NCBI GenBank assembly: GCA_949317995.1
Contig: OX439039.1
Coordinates: forward strand, 14,809,282 to 14,873,281
Origin: Acholoe squamosa
Taxonomy: Eukaryota > Annelida > Polychaeta > Phyllodocida > Polynoidae
Direction: 5' to 3'
Length of the DNA: 64,000 bases
Shown here: one piece after another, positions 33,214-46,440 of the stretch
Layout: each line of letters opens with the position of its first letter
How positions within the stretch are numbered: the stretch's first letter is position 1
Made by a program: the position numbers and the translations under genes
The notes under the pieces: model-generated
The model's input: the letters and a program-made list of their open reading frames with translations, nothing else
Databases searched by the model: none
What the model was told of the DNA's origin: nothing

Positions 33214-35310
33214 TTGCCCTTATAACACGGTTTCCACCATTAATTCTAAGTATTTACCTTTAAAATAGATAGAATCCATTCATTTCTTTTGCGAGTCGAC
33301 AAGACGGCCCTCCGCCATCTTGGTTTCATGTTAACGTATGGTTAAGCTGGCGACCTCCTGCATCTCCCATTCTTATAGGCCTACTAGCGCGAACACATTG
33401 AGACAGAGCTGCGCCAGTCTAAAATATAATCCATTCTGTACACACCAGGCAGTGGCACCTGTAGTGTTGACAGAATGGCGAAGACGCACGGCCAGTCGCT
33501 CGCTTTGAAAGTTTAATATTTTTTAATTAATATGTTTAATTCAGCCTTAATATCAAGTAATCTACCCGACAGGGAGTTAGAATGAGGTTTCAACTATGTT
33601 ATGTCCAAAGCATTTTGCTAGATTTGGTACATAAGCTTCAAAAATGGAGGATTTACTTTCGTGTCAACTCGTTGTCAAGGTAGGATTAAATATGTCCGCT
33701 CCGCTGCGCGTCCACTGTTAGTTTTGGGTTCTTATATCGCTAGATATCAGAACTCATATTATCCATTTTACGCACTGAAAACTCGCTAACCGTGTTATAA
33801 ATGGTGTCATGAGCCTCAATTGTAGGCCATGCTCCATGCGTGACTGGTGCTACTTGTGGTTTCAAGTGTGTCTGTCGTTGCACGTACAGAAATGCCACCC
33901 AGATCATATGGCTTTGAGATGTGTAACACAGTAGCCTCTGCCATTAAATGGTTGTCATATCCTGAATTTCACACGTTATTGTGATGCCATCGAATATATA
34001 ACTCTATGAAGTTGGAAATCAAACTCCTTTTTCAATAAGCAGATCGACATGCATTGATAATACGTGAATTCATTGATTAGCTTCATAGTGTTAGTGGCAC
34101 ACTCACCTGTCTGCCTTTGTGGCCCTTCCTACCTTCTACCCCCTGCACCGATAATGGCCTCACCCTTACCACTTCCCCTCTTCCTCACCTCCCATCCTCA
34201 TACAATGCCTTACATCTACTTATCCGTGTTGTGCTATTCTATGGTGAGCAGGATGGTAACATATGTAGCATATATATTTTAGGTGTCTGTTAGGGATCAA
34301 CGTACCCATTTTCACAGGATGCAATGAAGTTGAGTTTCTAATGACATCAGTACAAACGTGCCTGAGATAACACCTGGTGCTGACCAATTCTTCTTTATGT
34401 TTTTGTTTTGACATAGTTTATTAGCCATTACACTATATACACAAAGTACAGGAAATAAAGCTCCTAACTGCTACATCGAGAAACTAATCGCTTAAATGAG
34501 GAAGGCATTCTCATGCAAATTTTATAACTTTTATGTGCAAAAGTAAAAATTGTAGAATCTATATCTCTCATTTTGAAGTTCCCTTGGTAATAGCCGAAGT
34601 CAGTCTTGCCCGGTTGGGATTCTAGGGAATACCTCTCTCGTGTATGTGGATGATGGTCCCCACTTTCTGGGGAAAATTACTACGTGAGGTACCTACCTAC
34701 AAATAAGCAATACAGCAACCAGCGAAAAAAAAACTTCTTTTACCCACAAATGCTAGGTGCCAGAGACGACTCACACAAGTGGTCGAGCTGGGGCCAGATT
34801 GAGCCGAAGTGTGAAAGATTAGTGATATCAGGATTTCAATGGTTATGACAGCATTCCTTTTTGTCGCTGCTTCGCTTCAAATTCAGTTGTCGAGAACCAC
34901 AGATCTACTGAAATGCACAAAAATATTTTTTGAATATTATAGATATATAGAGTGTACTAATTTTGATCATGATTTAGGTATGAATGTTCCGTACCATTTG
35001 CAATATATGAACAATAGATAGGGTGTCGCGAAGGATGCCATAGGTCAATGTTGTATATGCCTGCCATGTGGGCAGGTCCAAGCAGATGTCCCTCCGTGAG
35101 GTGAGGGGTTACTTTGGCAAAGTCACCACTCACCTCCGCAATCAAGGTCTGTGCATAGCAAATAAAAGCACCAGAGGGTAGCACTGTTCCCTTTAGTTTC
35201 TAACCCTTCTATAGCATATGGATAACACCTACACAGACTAAACCTGGTAGCCAGCCCACGCCCGTGGCCGCACATCATAGCACACCCCACCAGGCACAGC
35301 ACGTTAACTA
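33214..35310. other. intergenic, no supported gene
   Basis: TATAACACGGTT at about 33225-33237 and its inverse at about 33790-33801 may mark another degraded element. Short frames here show no domain. Confidence 0.4.
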
Positions 35311-35343
35311 GCACGCTACACACGGCTGCGAACGGCACTCACT

Positions 35344-35355
35344 GCTGACGTCAGC
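35344..35355. promoter_or_regulatory. CRE-like palindrome
   Basis: GCTGACGTCAGC is a 12-base perfect palindrome containing the consensus TGACGTCA. Whether it acts as a promoter element is unknown; it lies at the 3' side of the Ig gene. Confidence 0.25.
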
Positions 35356-35711
35356 ACTATTATTATCAAATGAAAATAATGCATATTAGATTGAAATACT
35401 AACCAAACCATTAGACTTTTTGGAATGGACCATCTTCTATTCTTGACATTGCTGACTAGAAAGACATGTACAAATGCGTCTGAAATGTAAAGAAAAAAAT
35501 AGAACAGTAGCAGAACAAATGATTTAAAGAATGCAGTTCCCTATCTCACCAGGTTGTATTAATTTAGGTGACAAGAATACACGGTGTTGTTAATTTGATT
35601 CTGAGAGAAAATAATCAAGATAATACAGCAGAATGATATGAATGAGCAAATAATAGAAAAAAGAGAAACGTGGCATAATGGGGGTGTTCAACAGAAATTT
35701 CGCTTACCAGT

Positions 35712-37635
35712 TCCTTTGGAATCAATGGCCCACTGCTCCTGGACACCTATGTAGGATATAAAAGTGGCAAGGAAATATATGATCATAATATCATGACACA
35801 ATAACCTTTGACCTGTGATGAACAACAGGGACTTAGAAGTCAAGAGAAGGAAAACCTGTTAGAAATTGGACCTGGGGAGTTTATGACCTGTATTATCTGA
35901 ATCAGAACCACTTCTCTTTAAATACATCATAGGGCTATAACAATAGCTTTGTTTACTCTGCCTCAAATCAGTCTGAAAGGAATCTAGAGATGAATCTTTC
36001 ACGATGAGCCTGAATAACCTACCATGAACAACAACACTATGTGATTCAATGTGCTTTGGTCCATCAGGTGGGGTGAACGCACAGGTCACATTCATACCAT
36101 GGTGGTCTCTCCGCACTTTGATATTTAGTTTTATGAAGAGCATCTTAGTCCCATCAGAATTTATCTCTGTTTTGTTGGTTGAAGTTACCTCATTTCCAAA
36201 GTTAAGTTTCAATACTCCTGGTGAAGTGTCATTCCATCGTCTGATATAGCATGATACTATCAGGTTCATGCCTTTTTTTATTCCACTTTGTCTCATATTC
36301 ATAGTCATGTTTTCTTCAACATCTATGAGAAACAATTTTGCATTGTTAATTTACATATGGGAGTCTAAAATACACGGATATATATCAGAATGCATACATT
36401 ACAATGATCTAGATAATAGGATTCATGCTGTTTAAGGGGTTTTCTTGTAAGAACCAAATAGAGAACATCCTATAATGCCCTAACAGTTAACAGAGACAAT
36501 CCGAATTTTACCATTGACCACCAAATTGATGACTTTTCTTTTCTCCATTTTTCCGTTGATGTTCTCCAAGCAAACATACATTCCTTCATCAGTGGTTTTA
36601 ACAGAGTCAATGTGGTACTCAAATGATGCCTCCATTGCCGTCTGATTTAGGTATTTGCTTATCAGTTTCTCATCTTTCAAATAGTCACCGGATGTAGTAA
36701 GCCTCTTCCACTTCTGTTTCACTGAATTTCAATTGGGACATCTCATCACCACTTCCTTATGAATGTCAACAATCATGTCAACCACTTTTTTGCAGGAGGC
36801 AAGGTCATGGGTCAAAGGTCTAATAGTCACACCACCACTTGTTTCAAGCTTACAGGTGATGTTTGCTCCTGGTGCAATGTCTTCAACAGAGAGATCTGTA
36901 TTACAGGTAACAACTAGCATTCCATTCACCATTTTAACATCACCAGGACCAGGGCCTGGACCAGGGCCTCCAAGGCGATTTTCTCCTATGAAGATTCCTA
37001 TAGACCCACTGTGGAATTCTAGTTGCTGCACCTTTGCTGTGCACCTCAGGGATACTGTTTTACAGTTGCTGCTCCCAGATGTCTTTTCAAAGAAGGTAAT
37101 GGATGAGTCTAAGAAATCAAATAAAAATATTGATTCAATTATTTTCCTGAATTCCACCGCAATGTGGCTATACAATGCCTAAAAAAAGAGCTCTAATCAT
37201 GTTTGTGTAAAATTGATAGGTGGTCTGAAGCTGGAATTTATCTTATGTCGAATTCCCCAGAATATTACAGAGTATGTCAGTCCAAGGTTTTAACATTAGC
37301 GCTCCATATCCCACACCCCCCTATGGAATATCCATGTCCCTCACTCCATGGCCAGTTACAGCACAGAAGATAAACATATCAATCTGATTAAGTTATGTAC
37401 ATGCGGCCCAATATAATGAGGTTTTGGCCATCATTGTCTAAAATAACATGAAATAAAAACAGTATTACACTCGCATAATTCAAAATTGAAGGTTATTTCA
37501 TGAGGCGTAGACTTGTGTCAGCATACTCAATTTGTGACATCATTTTGTTAAAGATAACAGCCACTTACCTGACACAGCTGCAGCAGACTGACAATACAGA
37601 TAAAAGAGGAAAACAAAGTGAATAAACCAGTTCAT
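35712..37635 (-). pseudogene. secreted or membrane protein with three Ig-like domains, in-frame TGA
   Basis: Exon 1 (37635-37569) encodes a signal peptide, MNWFIHFVFLFYLYCQSAAA. Exon 2 (37108-36512) encodes two Ig-like domains; the second has CPN..KQKW and DEGMYVC, the canonical Ig C-W-DxGxYxC pattern. Exon 3 (36322-36023) encodes a third (VSCYIRRWN.., MNVTCAF). Exon 4 (about 35750-35712) encodes VQEQWAIDSKGT. All junctions are GT-AG and phase 1, the usual Ig-module phase. An unusual GGPGPGPGPG linker lies in domain 1. A TGA at 36731-36729 interrupts domain 2 after codon 148. With exons otherwise intact, this is either a fresh pseudogene, a null allele or a sequence error. An acceptor at about 35440 opens a further frame (DAFVHVFLVSN) running to a hydrophobic stretch and stop near 35311, possibly the last exon. 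Role unknown; such proteins often act in adhesion or immunity. Confidence 0.75.
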
Positions 37636-37639
37636 GGTA

Positions 37640-39690
37640 AAGGTTTTCACTTGTCTTAAAGGAACAAATGTTGATTGGAAGGATTTCATAACACTATGGC
37701 ATTCTGTCTACAGTACCATTATGCCCTCATGAGCATCAGACATCATTAATTATGCTAAACCAACAGAATATACTTTATAAATGCTGGCGCTGTAAATACT
37801 ATATGAGAGTTCATGGGGAAATTGTGTTTTTTATCTCACCTATATACTGACAAATGATTTTCATGTTGTTATGTACTATACTTAAATTCAGATAATGATA
37901 CATACCAAATCTTTACAGCATTGTTTTCCCAAACGATGCTGTTGAAACTTTCGTATAAGCCACATCTTCTTCATGGGGTATTAATGCATCATACATTAAA
38001 CAATGTTTTGCTACGGTACTTGGTATTTCAGATAAAATCCTCCCTCGTCACATTTTTCATGACTTGGTGATTAGAAACAAGTTTTTGTTGGAGTGGCCTT
38101 ATATGGGTTTTTTACATGTAATGAATAGAGTAAGGAATGACAGCCATTTCAGACGCCCGGTGGGGCTTATAGCTAATTCAGAAATTCTAGGTGAGGCTTA
38201 TATTCGCGGTTGCAGCTTCTACACTGGGTTATACGGTGTATGTAACAATGACCAATTCGTCACTGGAGAGATCGAATCCCTCATTTCATTGTATATGTAT
38301 CAACCCTGTTCTGCTACATGTGTAGACCTTCAGCAGGTATAACTGTCGTCACAGTTTGGGCCAGTCAATCTGTGACTGTTTGGGAAATGGCAGGCTGATA
38401 TCCCTGTCCTTGTTATAGTGACAAGCAAAACCAGTCTATGGATAAGCAAAGGTTTATTTCTACACCAGATGGATCCTGGCAATTGCGTCACTGCAGTTTG
38501 TGCGACACAACCACACCAGATGGCCCCAGCTGATATGGAGAACTCTACAATTGGCTACCACCATGTTACCACAGAGTTCAGAGAAAATTTGCATTTAACC
38601 AACGGACCATATATCACAAAAGCAACTTTATTTGTGCTAATGTTCTGAAGTAATTTAGGTGATAGAGTACAGTTTGGAGGTATATAATTAGCATTACCAA
38701 AGGTGGACCAAGTGCCCATTGGAGGGTATTTCTATGGGTGTTCAGAAATTTACGGTCCCTTTTTTTCTAAGAGTTTATTACCGGAAATATTCTGCGTGTA
38801 CTCACATTGTATGGTAACCATTCTGAAGAGGGAGTCAAGGGCTTTTCACAAATGTAAATATAATTTATCTATGATAAGGGGAACTCTTGTAGGGTGTTAG
38901 CTGAAGTTACCGTGTTTAATATATTTCTATTCTATAGTTAATGGCGATCCCAGAATATCTTCAGTATGTATTAGAAAAAACAACACTTGCTCTGACTGTA
39001 ATATATTGATTTAATTTCAATAGATTACACACCCAGATACCAATTAAATTTTATGCTTATTTTCTTACATGCGTGACCAAACTTAAACATTTTATACAAC
39101 ATTTTGAATGATAAAGGCTAACCTTAGGGGTCTGCGACTCGTATAAAGATAGTATAGCAATATCCTTCAATTAGGGCCCATAAATTGCATACCATTTTCT
39201 GTAATTAAACAATAAGTAATAAAGATAGAGCTTAGGTAAAAGTATGACCAAAGGAAGCTGATAGAATGATAAAAGTTTATTCAATATAGAATTTAATTTT
39301 TGTAATGGTAAGGTACTAAAAAGAACTAAACTTTGGCTATTTTTGCTAAAAGGGGTGAAGTTCCTTTGTCCTCCCCCCCCTTTGAGCCACCTCCATACCA
39401 GCCATATTTACAGGGATTAACAATTCAAATAATCAAACTTTCAAATGTCTCCACAGCTTGAAGTTGTTGACCCATGCGCAGATCCTTTAATTTGGGCCTC
39501 TCAGAATACAGGGTTGAAGCTAGATTAATGAAATTTAACAAAACAAAATGCTCAATAAATAATCATAAATGGTGTACAATTCAGCAAACTCATATATGTG
39601 TGTAATAGGGTGGTACTACTTTCAAAGTTTCATTAAATACTTGTTATGAGGAGGTTTGTTAAGGAGTCATAATTGAAAACCTATATACCT
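37640..39690. other. no supported gene
   Basis: Separates the two Ig copies. A 92-codon plus-strand frame at 38064-38342 and smaller ones have no recognised domain. Confidence 0.4.
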
Positions 39691-39692
39691 AC

Positions 39693-39773
39693 CTCGCACA
39701 GAATGAGTTCTTGGGCATCTTGCTGAACTGTTAGGGTCCCTGCTTGATTCTGATTTCCCTTCTGACTGTTCCT
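39693..39773 (-). CDS. candidate phase 1-1 exon downstream of Ig copy 2
   Basis: A minus-strand stretch flanked by TTTTACAG and GTAGGT is 81 bases, open in phase 1, and encodes EEQSEGKSESSRDPNSS.. a charged, disordered segment. The symmetric phase matches the Ig exons upstream, suggesting a cytoplasmic-tail or stalk exon. Support is structural only. Confidence 0.35.
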
Positions 39774-40331
39774 CTGTAAAACACATAGATAATTGATTAA
39801 GGGATCTTGTGGATGCAACATTTCCATCCTTCCCTTGTAGTTTCGCTTTAATAAACTACCAACCCCCCCCTCCCCAACAGATGTATACTATTTTCCAAAA
39901 GTTATGCATTTATTTCATGAGGTCCACAGTATGGGACTGGTGTCCCCAGACTACAAATACATAAGAGAAATCTTATTCACCCATGTTGTTCTTGTGATAA
40001 CAGCTGTCGCGATTGGGTGAGATGTCCATCAGTTCCAACTCTTTATAAGAGCCATACTCTGTATTGTGGGAATTATAAAAAGGACAGTTTCCAATTAGAC
40101 CTAATTTTTTGCATATTATTTTACAATGCTCCTTTATCCTTTGTGAACAAGTTCAATGTGTAACATACTACTCTTTAGTATTTTCATACTAAAATCTCAA
40201 CGATTAGATGTATGGTAAGCAAAAGTGTGATGCTAGTAAACATTTGATCAAACGAAAACCATAATTTTCTTCAACTTGCCAAATTTATTATGTAGGGAGG
40301 ACATCTTTTTGGATCAGTTTGGATGATCTAC

Positions 40332-40388
40332 CGGGTTCTCCTGGCCCAGTGGCAGCAAGGTAAGGGTCCTCTAGGATTGGGTCTGGAA
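40332..40388 (-). CDS. candidate phase 1-1 exon downstream of Ig copy 2
   Basis: 57 bases between AATTCACAG and GTAGATC, open in phase 1, encoding VPDPILEDPYLAATGPGEP. The phase matches neighbouring candidate exons. Confidence 0.35.
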
Positions 40389-42392
40389 CTGTGAATTAGA
40401 ATATTTTTTATAATATTTTCATAATATGCTTTAGAGTTTTCTAAAGTGTATGAATGATATATAAGATGCTTTCTTCATAGTATTTCCATATTGGCTTAAG
40501 TGGTGTTGTCATGAACATGGTTGAATCAGATATACATAAATGTAATGCATTAATTTTCATAAACGTTACCCCAATTATCATATTTTTGTAACTCAAAAAG
40601 TACAAACCTGGTGGGGGTCTTCTTCTGAACTTGCAATATTGGAGTATTCCAATATATGGGCTATTTCACTTTTTAATGCATATTGGGCTCAGGACTGATG
40701 AATTGAGAAACTCAGTACTACTTAAGAACACTTTATCTTATTTGAAGCCCTATATCTTGGCTATTCGAAAAGGTTTATTCAAGTCACCAACTCCAAACGG
40801 GTCAGTTTTTATAGCCCTTTGAAACTTGTTCAGCATTGGTCACATTTTTTAGATATAACATCAAAACTACACTGAGTAATGCTTGGATTGCCACCAAATT
40901 TTGTCTCAATAATACTACAATTAAGTATTTTAAGTGTACCAAAAATCAAAAACCAGGGATCAAATCTTCTGGAATTGCAGGTCTTGTGTTATATAGCACG
41001 AGATGTAAAATTTGGTCAAAATCAATCCACAATATTAACTTTACCCTTAGTTCATTAAAAATCATCATATACTCTTAAGAATCACTATACCTTCCCTACA
41101 GAGTTTCTACTACACAATACAGTTACCCTCTGCCACTTATAAGTTATTTAAGAGGCTCAGGAAGGCCCTTGCTGAAAATGATCTTTGGCCTTTTTAGACA
41201 CACTTCTGACTCACCACAGGCCAGCCCTTACAGAAAAATAAATCAACATCCATAAAAGATGATTCCTTAGACTGGTGAGCATTCTACATAAACAATCACT
41301 TTTTGTGACCTATGCTGAATTGGGCTAATTCAGCATATGTCACACCTCCGGAGTTGAAAATTGGTTCCAAGCCTGTGGTGATGTAGGGTTTATAGGTAGA
41401 GCCAAACCTTTTTCTGCAAAATAGACCCCTATAGGAACCCCTTTGATGGTGGGTATTAAATAGATTAAAGCTAGTATACTAGCAGACTAGCTAGTCTATA
41501 TATATGATTGGCTTGGTGAGTGGAAAATCAGTCATTTTTCATGGGAAGAGGTACCTTGAAAAAGTTATGTGTCGTATGAACTCCAAACGACATGGAAATG
41601 TTAGATAGGACCTACCACTAAGGAAAAAATAGTTCATGATGTTCTAGGACTGCTTAGATAAGCATAATTTGAGAATAGTGCCCAAAATGCAAAATTTGGG
41701 CAATTTTTCACCTTTGATGCCCAATATCTCCAAAGATTATAGGCCGACATAAGCAAATTTGTCATTTTTTTTGAAGCTATCAAATGTGACTAGAATAAAG
41801 AAGAAGGGAGCTTTAACTTGTTTATTGTAGCCCCCTGAAGGTAAAAAGACCCAAAAACATTATTTCTTGGATCAGCCCATATACTGTGCACCCCAATATG
41901 AGCAACGAGAGTAATGCAATCATGATATGATAAATTTCCTTACTATCAGGTAGTGTGCCTAAACCTTCTGAAAAAAAAGAAGAGTGTTTTTCATGTAAAA
42001 GGCTTAAACATTACTATTGTAACACTGTTACAAGAATGAAGCTTCTCCTCTGAACGTGCAACATAAAATTCTAGGATCTGCCATTTGCCTTTAACAATAA
42101 AACTGATGTTAATTCTACTTGTCTGGTTTTGTGTTGTTAAACTTTCACTCAAACTCAAAGGGAAGCACCACCCAATCCTCTATATTTCGAGTATATCTAG
42201 AGCTATCTTATATCCAGGAAATCAAATAGAATCATCAATTTCTATACTTGCTGCATAATTACAAACTTCCCTTCTCTGTTTAAAATCCCCTCCTGTGGTT
42301 TGTCTTCTGTCACATTAACACCTGGGAGATGCTGTAGTTTCATATTTAGAATGAAATGATAATCAAACCAATTGACCCATGATATAACTTAC

Positions 42393-42455
42393 TGGTCATA
42401 GTTGTAGTACTAGTAGTGACATCATCCGTAGCAGTAGAAGGAGGGGTCACCATAT
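42393..42455 (-). CDS. candidate Thr/Ser-rich stalk exon downstream of Ig copy 2
   Basis: 63 bases between TTAATTTAG and GTAAGTT, open in phase 1, encoding DMVTPPSTATDDVTTSTTTM. Thr/Ser-rich stretches like this commonly form O-glycosylated stalks between Ig domains and a membrane segment. It lies about 0.5 kb after the decayed Ig exon of copy 2, in the right orientation and phase. Confidence 0.4.
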
Positions 42456-42910
42456 CTAAATTAACAAAAAGGTAGCCTTTATGAATAGGTACAGTCTAAA
42501 ACTACAAAGAGCATCCAACCATAGTACATATATGCTCAAATTCTGACATCTCTGGACAGTTATTCTGAAAACAAAACAGCTTGCCAGGGAGTAAAATGAG
42601 TATCAATACCTTGGTGCTCTTTCATACATTGGTGTTTTGTTCAATGTACAACATCTTAAAGCCATCAGAATTTATAGTATGTGTAGCTGAGAATACCCTG
42701 CCATGAAATAAGTCTGACAGACAATCATGTCAAGATGAATACTTTACTTTCTTCTTTAGAGTGCTGGGTCTACTGCTGTTGGTCAGATGGATTATTGCTA
42801 ATTCAACGATTTATTGTGTAACAAATGTATAGAAAAGAAGTCATGGCATTAGTAAAGCAGCCCTAAATATCGTCATTAAATATGCAAAGACAATTCAATT
42901 TGACACATAC

Positions 42911-44063
42911 CAAGCACAACAACATTATGTGATTCAACGTGCTTTGGTCCATCATGTGGGGTGAACACACAGGTCACATTCATACCATGGTGGTCTCTCC
43001 GCACTTTGATATTTCATTCAATGAAGAGCATCTTAGTCCCATCAGAATTCATCTCTGTGTTGTTGGTTGAAGTTACCTCAATTCCAAAGTGACGTTTCAA
43101 AACTCCTGGTGAAGTACCATTGTCATTCCACCTTCAGATATGACATGATATTGTCAGGTTGTTGCCTTCTTTGTTTCCATTTTGTCTCATATTCATAGTC
43201 ATATTTTCTTTAACTTCTACAAGAAGGAAACAATTTTTGCAGTTTTTTTTTAGTCTGAAGTCCATAGTTATATCATCACGCGTACAATGTCATTTTAATG
43301 ATCTAAATAAAAAAGATGATATGCTGATTAAGAATCCCTCTTATTAGAACTTATTAGGTGGGTCGCTACCATTCAAATTGAGCCTAATGCGCAGGTCCCT
43401 GCGCATATAGGTTTACTTCATCAGAATGACATTATTTTTGGTGTGCCCATACATATACATGCCCTAAATCCCCACAAATAATTTCATGACACTTTGAAAT
43501 TTTGGCATATTTACATCTAGATTTTTTCATCATTCTCCAACAATCTTTTGTACTTTATAATTATAGCCCCCATATGGTCAAGACAATGCTATAGAAGTGG
43601 TAGGCTGTTCACAATGATGGAGGGCATATCATGGAGCAATCTCTTGCCAAGAATGTGTACATTTTACCCATCATGCAGTGCTTTGAATATGGATTTTTGT
43701 CAGATTTTCCAATACTTTTTTAATCCACATGGCCAAAACTATAAAATAATTCATGGGACCCCATATCAAAATTACTCTTATTGAAGAGCAAATTATCTGA
43801 ACAATATTCTGAAGAATTTTAAGAAAAATCTAGTGGTTGGTGGTTGAAAATATGAATTTTATTTGTGTTTGTTATAAAATAATAGATGAAGTAAACCCAT
43901 TGGAACATGGTGAATATATGCATGCTACCAAGGTGCGTTTCTCCTATGAAAATCCCTGGGGACATACTGCGATATTCTGACTGCTCTATCCTTGTTATAC
44001 CCCTCAGTTATAATTTTGCATAGTTACTACCAGATGTCTTGTTGAAGAAGGTAATGAATGGCT
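42911..44063 (-). pseudogene. second, decayed copy of the Ig-domain gene
   Basis: Exon 43216-42911 is clearly homologous to exon 3 of the copy at 36 kb (ENMTMNMRQ.., RRDHHGMNVTC, DGPKHVESH) and keeps both splice signals and phase, but has TGA codons at 43136-43134 and 43016-43014. A partial exon at 44063-43931 matches the start of exon 2 (ITFFNKTSGS, GIFIGE) with a TAA at 44010-44008; the rest of that exon, including domain 2, is not seen. No signal-peptide exon was recognised. It is a tandem duplicate in the same orientation about 7 kb upstream of the better copy. Confidence 0.8.
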
Positions 44064-45629
44064 CTGAAAAACACAAAGTGAAATCACTTGCATTCAAATG
44101 TCTTATTTAAAAAAAAAAGTAGAAGGAGCTTGTGAAATTGTAACTAATTGTGACTATTTTGTATACTATCATATCTTGATTAAACTTCCTGTCATCGAGA
44201 ATTGGCCAAAAGCATGACGAGGGGGGTAAGGGGGGGGGGGGTAAAAAATGGTCTAAAAAGCATGACGTCATTTGTACACAGCCAGAAAGCTTGCTGTGAT
44301 GATAATTTGGCTATACCTAAAAAATATATGTGCTATATTTGGACAGAGCTGCTGGATGTCATTTCTTAGGTTACTATGACCACACACAGAGCTATGACAG
44401 TAAATTCATGTGATATTCTTATGGGGGTTTCGGTATGATGTTATGCTGTTTTGAAACAATCTACAGACTAGTTAGTAAGTAGAGACCAGCCTACAATATG
44501 CACAACACACCCCCAGGTCATCTCACATTTGTGACTCCCTAAGTCCATATTGAGGTTAGAGACTATAATTATGTATCTCTTGTCAAAATATTTTTAACAA
44601 GCCATATAAAGTTGACGCAACACAACATGCAGATGTGGAGCTAATTGTAAATCTTACATTAGGTGCTGAGTAACACCTCATTAGTTTCACACCCCACAAT
44701 CTAACCTATATGACATACATTACATGTTGTTTTTTGTGACTAAAGCTGGTACACAAGTTGGTTTGCTTTCTTTCTGATAATATTTCAGGAAAGTGTGTAC
44801 CCCTCCCCACCCATAGGGCGCCATTTATCTTTGGTAAGAGGTGGCTCAGTATGTGCTTTTATTAAAAGACAATATGTGTTGATGTTGAAGTTGTAATTAG
44901 TCACCTGGTGCTGACATTGTGTTTGTGATCTATAATTGTAGCTACATATCTGAATAGGGGCAATCTTAATGAGGAAAGGTCTATGAGAATCACACACAAT
45001 ACATTCAGGTCTCACTGTACACTGTAAGAAGTTGATACCGTGACTGTAATATCAAGGCTTTGCAGGTGTAGATTATGTGTACAGTGAGTGATCCTGTATA
45101 ATTACTCTGTATACAGTATGTCCTAGGCCAGCCAATCACCCTAGTGGCCCTTCAAAGGGTTTACCAAAATAGCCTTACTTTCGCCCACTGGAAGCCAGTA
45201 GTATACCATTTGTTTAGTATGTATTGTCTTATATTGCACACCTCAATCCAATATTGTCGCCAAAGCTTAATAATGAATTGCAATATGATAACAACCTCAG
45301 CAGGTTCAATCTAGCATTGTGCACCAATGTTATTGTCCAAGGTTACCTGAGAGGAAACTAGGAACAACCAATAATATGCATACATGGCACCATAACTGTG
45401 TCTAAATCTGAAATACAAGTCCCAGGACTTTAGGTTATTTCAGTGTTAAAACTGAATGACCATGAAATGGCTTGGGTGAGATGGTTCTCTACTTCTGCAT
45501 GGAGCACACACATAAATGATATTATGGGGATGATTACCATGAACTGACCCCAATACCAGAGTATATAGTAGTGTCTTTTATAACGTATACCTGTATATAA
45601 AATACATTTGTTGTTGGTTAACAGAACCC
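44064..45629. other. intergenic, no gene
   Basis: AT-rich, with a G-run near 44221-44240. No supported frame. Confidence 0.4.
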
Positions 45630-45946
45630 CTTGCCGTAATTCTACAATTCGAGTTTCTGTAATTTTACAGCAATAGTTGCTGAAACCTCAGTTGCCAGCA
45701 AAGGTTTCTGTAAATTTACAGTATATTTTATTGTTCATTTACAGCAAGATTTGCTGTCCATTCACAGAAAATATTGCTGTTTATTTACAAGACATTTCTC
45801 TGTAATTTTACAACACATTTTGCTTACTCTGAATTGTTCTTTAAAATTACAGTGATTCACCTCCTGTAGATTTACAGCAAAATGTACTGGAACCAAAGTT
45901 GCCAAGGGATTTTGCTGTAAAATAACCCTGCCTGCGTCTTACAGTG
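45630..45946. mobile_element. MITE-like array of CTGTAAATTTACAG motifs
   Basis: About ten degenerate copies of CTGTAA..TTACAG, in both orientations at 15-40-base spacing. The right end, inverted, reads CACTGTAAGACGCAGGCAGG and is followed by TA. The left end is not certain. Confidence 0.6.
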
Positions 45947-46179
45947 TATGAATTCTGATCTCTGATCAGTGTACATGTGTGTCATTCTTTCCCAAATGAT
46001 TAAATAGAGAGAGATCGACAGAGAGAGAGAGAGTACCTGCGCCCCTCACACCTCTCCAAGCAAAGTCTACAGTGACTAAAAGCCTGATTGGGCTACCCTG
46101 ATACCTGGTTGGAGAATGACATTTAGGCCTAACCAGATGACATTCACAAAAGACAGGGTTATCAGAGGGCACATTATGT

Positions 46180-46226
46180 ATACAAATAAATGGGAGTAAG
46201 AGATCGCGAGATGATTAGGAAGGAGG

Positions 46227-46262
<36 letters not shown>

Positions 46263-46440
46263 AAGAATGGTTGGGCTTAACATTGGTGAAATGAGATGGT
46301 TATGCGTAGGAGAATTCCATTCTAAAATGACCTTTCAGACAGCCACTGAAAGCTTTGCCAATTTAGCTGTTTTTTGCAAACACAAGTGCGACCGAATGGC
46401 ATGACTATAACCATCAGTGGTATGTGGCGCCAGTGGTACG
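46180..46440 (+). repeat. partial third copy of the 49.0/61.8 kb duplicated block
   Basis: Shares the GA-rich lead and GCTGTTTTTTGCA..ACACAAGTG..ATGGCATGACTATA with 49050-49280 and 61800-62060. Confidence 0.55.
46225..46266. repeat. (GAAA)n/(GA)n microsatellite
   Basis: GAAA units passing into GA units. A shorter (GA)n tract lies at 46010-46034. Confidence 0.9.

Noticed and set aside
38064..38342. 92-codon plus-strand frame between the Ig copies
   Set aside because: No domain on either strand; not homologous to the Ig exons.
45020..45946. A 927-bp element from CACTGTAAGA at 45020 to the 45946 end
   Set aside because: The left match is only about 10 bases and the interior does not continue the terminal sequence.
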